Shown: positions 61,801 to 64,000 of the stretch, one piece after another
How positions within the stretch are numbered: position 1 is the first letter of the stretch
Layout: each line of letters begins with the position of its first letter
Source: Klebsormidium nitens
Lineage: Eukaryota > Streptophyta > Klebsormidiophyceae > Klebsormidiales > Klebsormidiaceae
Length of the DNA stretch: 64,000 nucleotides
NCBI GenBank assembly: GCA_000708835.1
Contig: DF237138.1
Span: 1-64,000 of the forward strand
Reading direction: 5' to 3'
Translations under genes and position numbers: made by a program
The notes under the pieces: generated by a model
The model's database searches: none
What the model was told of the DNA's origin: nothing
What the model saw: only the letters and a program-made list of their open reading frames with translations

Positions 61801-62391
61801 GCTCAAGCTTTGTCGAATCAGCTGATGACCATTTGAGGCTGGACAGGAAAGTTGGGACAGGATATGGGCAATCAAGACGGGTGCAAAGCAGCGCTGTCTT
61901 CTCACATTATAAGCTGTAAAACAGGTTCCATTGAACACGTGTGGTTTTTCCTCGTGTCTCATCTTTGGATTATAAAGAATGATTTCTTTCTTTCTTTTCC
62001 GTTTATTTTTTTGAAGCGCTGTGTCGAAACAACTTTGCTGTATTTCAAAGCAAAGCTTCTCTCAGCCCGGTTTCCGATTCCCTTTGACAGTAGATTGGTC
62101 ATATGGTCAAACCGGAGCAAGAGTTACGCGGCAACCGCCCTAACCCATCTAAGGTTCGGATATTTCGCTATAATTCGAAAACACATCAACGTCTGGACTC
62201 CGTTCCTTCAAGCCTCATCATCTCTTTCTCGTGTTGTTCTGCAGGAAGCGGTGGACTCGTTCGAGAAGCAGCTCGCAAGTATGAGTGACGTCATTCAGGG
62301 GCGACTGAACGCTATCCACGGCGACATGGCGGTCGCCGGGATGTCGCGTTCGACCATTCCGGAAGAAGGGCACGAGGACTTGGACTCTTAG
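49826..62391 (+). CDS. Polycystin-2-like (TRPP/PKD2) cation channel
   Basis: Fourteen exons: 49826-50001, 50781-50967, 51816-51967, 53608-53791, 54255-54396, 55039-55339, 55872-56066, 56581-56761, 57323-57382, 58290-58430, 59331-59477, 60195-60323, 60963-61094 and 62245-62391. All phases agree: 758 codons with the stop. Domains in order: acidic/basic cytosolic N-terminus; S1 (LLTFILFTALYMTVLYL); the extracellular polycystin (TOP) domain with N-glycosylation sequons NETF, NTSV, NVTA and NATD and the motif YLADALYLDNATDIVTV; S2 (ALLVIGIAYGIFSEV); S3 (WNFIDVISLALLVYAVI); S4 and linker (LMILRVLKLLDFQPQMG); S5 (LLNFFILWGIIFVAYAYIG); pore helix and filter (LTTMFMWVLGD); S6 (VWMVFIVMQFLIAIAVDAF). 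The cytosolic tail is charged and probably coiled-coil (VMAQFGLAMEKVEKIAKK, DSFEKQLASMSDVIQGRL), ending HEDLDS. In flagellate algae this family is a flagellar Ca2+ or monovalent cation channel. The function in this organism is unknown. Confidence 0.93.
51410..51780 (+). repeat. Decayed upstream copies of TRPP exon 3 acceptor and exon start
   Basis: The working exon 3 start at 51816 reads CAGGACACAAGCCTTACCC with CGACGGATGTTTTCACGTAC. A very close copy at about 51692-51770 reads CAGGACACAAATCTTACCC with the same CGACGGATGTTTTCACGTAC. An older one at 51591-51650 reads CAGGACACGAGTCTCTCACG, and a trace is at about 51425 (CAGAATCCCTCACTCAGCCG). Period about 105-165 bp. Confidence 0.92.
52440..52990. 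repeat. Degenerate array of GGACGTCC palindromes, unit about 28-30 bp, in TRPP intron 3
   Basis: The 8-bp palindrome GGACGTCC occurs at 52545, 52574, 52661, 52714, 52756 and 52817. One-base variants are at 52633 (TGACGTCC) and near 52605, 52783, 52849 and 52977. Several are followed by GCTT or ATTATTG. Spacings cluster at 28-30 bp or multiples, so this looks like a decaying minisatellite. Confidence 0.75.
54105..54175 (+). repeat. Decayed upstream copy of TRPP exon 5 acceptor and exon start
   Basis: ATACAGGGTTGGAAGGACG followed by TTCGTGGTCCTATTTCACATC matches the working exon 5 start at 54255 (ATGCAGGGTTTGAAGGACGG, then GGTGTTCGACATCAAC). Offset is about 142 bp. Confidence 0.7.
56785..56900 (+). 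repeat. Decayed downstream copy of TRPP exon 8 donor end
   Basis: The last about 100 bases of exon 8 recur about 131 bp later: TTCTTCGTTCTCTGGGG, then TATTCGTCGCATACGCC, TTCATGTTCGGAAGGAGCC and GATGCGGTAAAG with CCCCCC. The working end has TTCTTCATCCTCTGGGG, ATGTTTGGGGGGAACC and GACGCGGTAAG with CCCCCC. Confidence 0.88.
57970..58215 (+). repeat. Two decayed upstream copies of TRPP exon 10 acceptor and exon start
   Basis: The working exon 10 start at 58290 (TTCAGGTGGAGTACACG, GCGAAGCGCGGGTGGGAGCT, GGGCGGGCC) recurs at 57984-58040 with GCAAAGCGCGGGTGGGAGCT and GGGCGGGCC, and at 58135-58195 with GCGAAGCGCGGAGTGAGAGC and GGGCGGGCC. Period about 145-155 bp. Confidence 0.9.
59541..59650 (+). repeat. 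Downstream copy of TRPP exon 11 with both splice sites intact
   Basis: After TTTTAG at 59542 the sequence TGTACCGGCACAAGCGCC, GACAAAGCGCTACTTGGGC and ACAGGCGTAACAGCTGAT|GTAAGA mirrors the end of exon 11 (GGTACAAGCGACTGCCC, GACAAAGCGCTGCTGCGGC, AGCGTGACAGATGAC|GTGAGC). In the copied frame it reads LLYRHKRLLDKALLGQLK. After exon 11 (phase 0) it would instead enter a frame with a stop seven codons in. Confidence 0.8.
61395..61708. repeat. Long inverted repeat (hairpin) in TRPP intron 13
   Basis: Arms at 61395-61460 and 61643-61708 are reverse complements over about 66 bases with about four mismatches, separated by about 180 bases. Left-arm words in order are GGAAGGAGAACGTGGACTCC, AGTTTTCCATTCTGGACCCC and CACACCGA. 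No open frame accounts for it. Confidence 0.92.
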
Positions 62392-62439
62392 CAAGAGCTG
62401 GGTTTGACCGGGTGGGTTAAGTTACTTTGTCTGGTCTTT

Positions 62440-62760
62440 GCATGAGTGACATCTGCGGAGTGGTCTGCGGGATGTTTCGAGACCTTTTGGGGATTTTGTC
62501 GATGCCATGTCGCGTTCGATCATCCCGGAAGGAAGGACACAAGGATCTGCGTTCTCGACATTAAATCCAGGCTTAACCGAGCAGGTCAAGTTTCTTTGTT
62601 CGGTCCTTGCAAGAGTCGAGTCCGCGGGGGCTTTGCGGGACGTCTTTTGGAGGGCATGTCTCGCTTCGCCCAATTGGATGAGGAGTTGGGTTTTCAGTAA
62701 AACCGGGCTCAACCGAGTGATTTGAGTTTCTTTCTTTAGTCCTTTCAAGGGAAGACCGCC
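62440..62760 (+). repeat. Two decayed copies of the TRPP 3' end (stop region and 3' UTR)
   Basis: The sequence around the stop (ATGTCGCGTTCGACCATTCC, GAAGGGCACGAGGAC, GGGTTTGACCGGGTGGGTTA) recurs at about 62505-62610 (ATGTCGCGTTCGATCATCCC, GGACACAAGGATCTG, GGCTTAACCGAGCAGGTCAA). A third copy is at about 62655-62745 (ATGTCTCGCTTCGCCC, GGGCTCAACCGAGTGATT). Periods about 170 and 150 bp. Confidence 0.85.
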
Positions 62761-63005
62761 GGGTGTTTCGCTGGATGCGCAGCTTAGGATTCTCGGGCGC
62801 TTTTCAGGGCATTTTGAGACACTGTTTTGAAGGGGACAATCGATGATGCAATCAGTGGTGCGTTTGCAGCCAGACGCAACGATTCTTTGGCCAATGGTTC
62901 TCGTGACAGGGAATGAAGACACTTCAATGACAAGCTTCTCGGTTTGGAAAGGAAAGGAGACGGATTTGTTCGATACGTCGCGCTCTCTTCCTTCTACAAA
63001 TGCAG

Positions 63006-63336
63006 CATTCGAGAGCCTGCATGTTTCAGTACACAGAGCGGATCCGCGAGATGGGTTTGGAAGCCTTTCCGTACCGCCTCGTACGGTTATTTCCGTACCA
63101 GATAGTTTCAAACAGTCCTGCTGACATCAGCGGACGTGCATCCGCTTAAAAAGCACATGAGTTCCGCCACATCCGGCTGATTCGGGCTACAGGACCCGGT
63201 AATCCGAATTCACGTGCCGTTCCATTCTGGCGCACTCACAGCCGACCTGTGTTTGATTTGCAGATGCTTCAAACAAAATGCCCTGCGTTGCGAGGGCGAT
63301 GACGATGACAGGCTATATGACGAGTTTGAGGAGTAG
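63006..63336 (+). CDS. Two candidate terminal exons of an unrecognised or alternative 3' end
   Basis: Segment 63006-63085 (after ATGCAG) reads HSRACMFQYTERIREMGL and AFPYRLV, and joins in phase across CG|GTTATT and TTTGCAG to 63264-63336. That second segment reads CFKQNALRCEGDDDDRLYDE, then FEE and a stop. Length, acidic tail and splice signals look genuine. I do not recognise the product. The first segment starts in phase 0, the same phase at which TRPP exon 13 ends, so it could be an alternative TRPP terminus or the end of a separate gene whose earlier exons I cannot identify. Confidence 0.35.
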
Positions 63337-64000
63337 TAACACGGATTCGATTGCTCTGCCATATGTAGACAAATCTGAAGGTCTTGGCCCGCTCTAGTTG
63401 GGAGGTTTGTGACTTCTTTGCTGCTGAGCCCTGTAAAGACGTATATACTCGGCAGCTCTTTGTTGTGGGTCAAGGGATGGGGCTGAAGCTAAAATTTGTG
63501 GTATTGTGCGTCAGTCCCATAAACTTCTTGGTGATTGCTATGCCGTGCTCGATTGTTCAATAACATAGTTTCAGTGCTAGGTGTGTCGCGGGACCAGTCA
63601 GATAGGGTCTCTTGTGTGGGGCCTGCTGCTTTGTTTGGAGGAGAGTGTCATAAACTTCCAGCACAGGTCGAGCAAGTCGAGAAAGTCAAACACCTGAACG
63701 TGGTGACTTGTACCTCCAAAAAGAAGAAAATTTCAGAGACTATAGACTAAGATACTGATGACGGTTTCAAGAAATTAACTTATAACATTGATCGATGACA
63801 TATTTGGGATCTATTCAGTTTCGTTTGGCATTTTGCTCGTTCTCGAATTTGGAGGTTGGAGCAAAGTCGGCAAACCCGTCAATCTGTGTAATTACGAAGG
63901 AATGAGGACACCTCAAATCGACAAAGATGAGGTTTCTATGAGCCACCGTGCAAACTAGGTCTTACGTCAAGTAGTATGGTGGATGGCAATGGTTGACGTC
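63337..64000. other. Right edge, nothing recognised
   Basis: AT-richer sequence with short frames only, and no splice-bounded coding segment that I can support. Confidence 0.4.

Noticed and set aside
62422-63111. 229-codon minus-strand frame downstream of the TRPP gene
   Set aside because: It overlaps the tandem copies of the TRPP 3' end and has no recognisable domain, start context or splice structure.

Overview
This is a nuclear DNA window from a eukaryote, most likely a filamentous streptophyte green alga such as Klebsormidium. That assignment is inference. Almost every gene is split into short GC-rich exons by GT-AG introns of 100-1600 bp. The gene set mixes a land-plant-type PSK SIMULATOR (DUF3475/DUF668) protein with a polycystin/TRPP cation channel, a family land plants have lost and many algae keep. 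I saw no rRNA, tRNA, CRISPR or prokaryotic operon. All exon coordinates are hand-built from ORFs, splice consensus and phase continuity, with no transcript evidence.

Layout. 1-4.3 kb: a decayed transposon-type gene (+) with one in-frame stop, converging on an unrecognised gene (-). 5.6-12.0 kb: F-box/WD40 protein (-). 12.2-12.8 kb: assembly gap inside a divergent promoter region. 13.3-23.5 kb: PSI-like protein (+). 25.5-28.0 kb: SRPBCC/polyketide-cyclase-like lipid-binding protein (-). 28.4-28.6 kb: a MITE with terminal inverted repeats. 30.1-35.4 kb: small heat-shock protein (-). 36.9-42.1 kb: a large unrecognised protein (-) built around three copies of a glycine-zipper helical-hairpin module. 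43.8-46.5 kb: CutA (+). 49.8-62.4 kb (perhaps from 48.1 kb): a 14-exon polycystin-2-like channel (+). The genes do not form a pathway. They are neighbours in ordinary algal chromatin.

The strongest unexplained pattern is shared by at least five of the genes. Introns contain one to four decayed tandem copies of the exon end next to them, including the splice site. Copies of 3' splice sites lie upstream of the working acceptor, and copies of 5' splice sites lie downstream of the working donor, at periods of about 75-300 bp. The same process continues past the stop codon of the channel gene, and one intron holds an almost identical 74-bp tandem duplication. Much of the intron DNA here appears to have grown by repeated local tandem duplication across exon-intron junctions, leaving a fossil series of splice sites.

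The second candidate novelty is the glycine-zipper protein. It has three related two-helix modules separated by long charged linkers, and each module is cut at the hairpin turn by a phase-1 intron.
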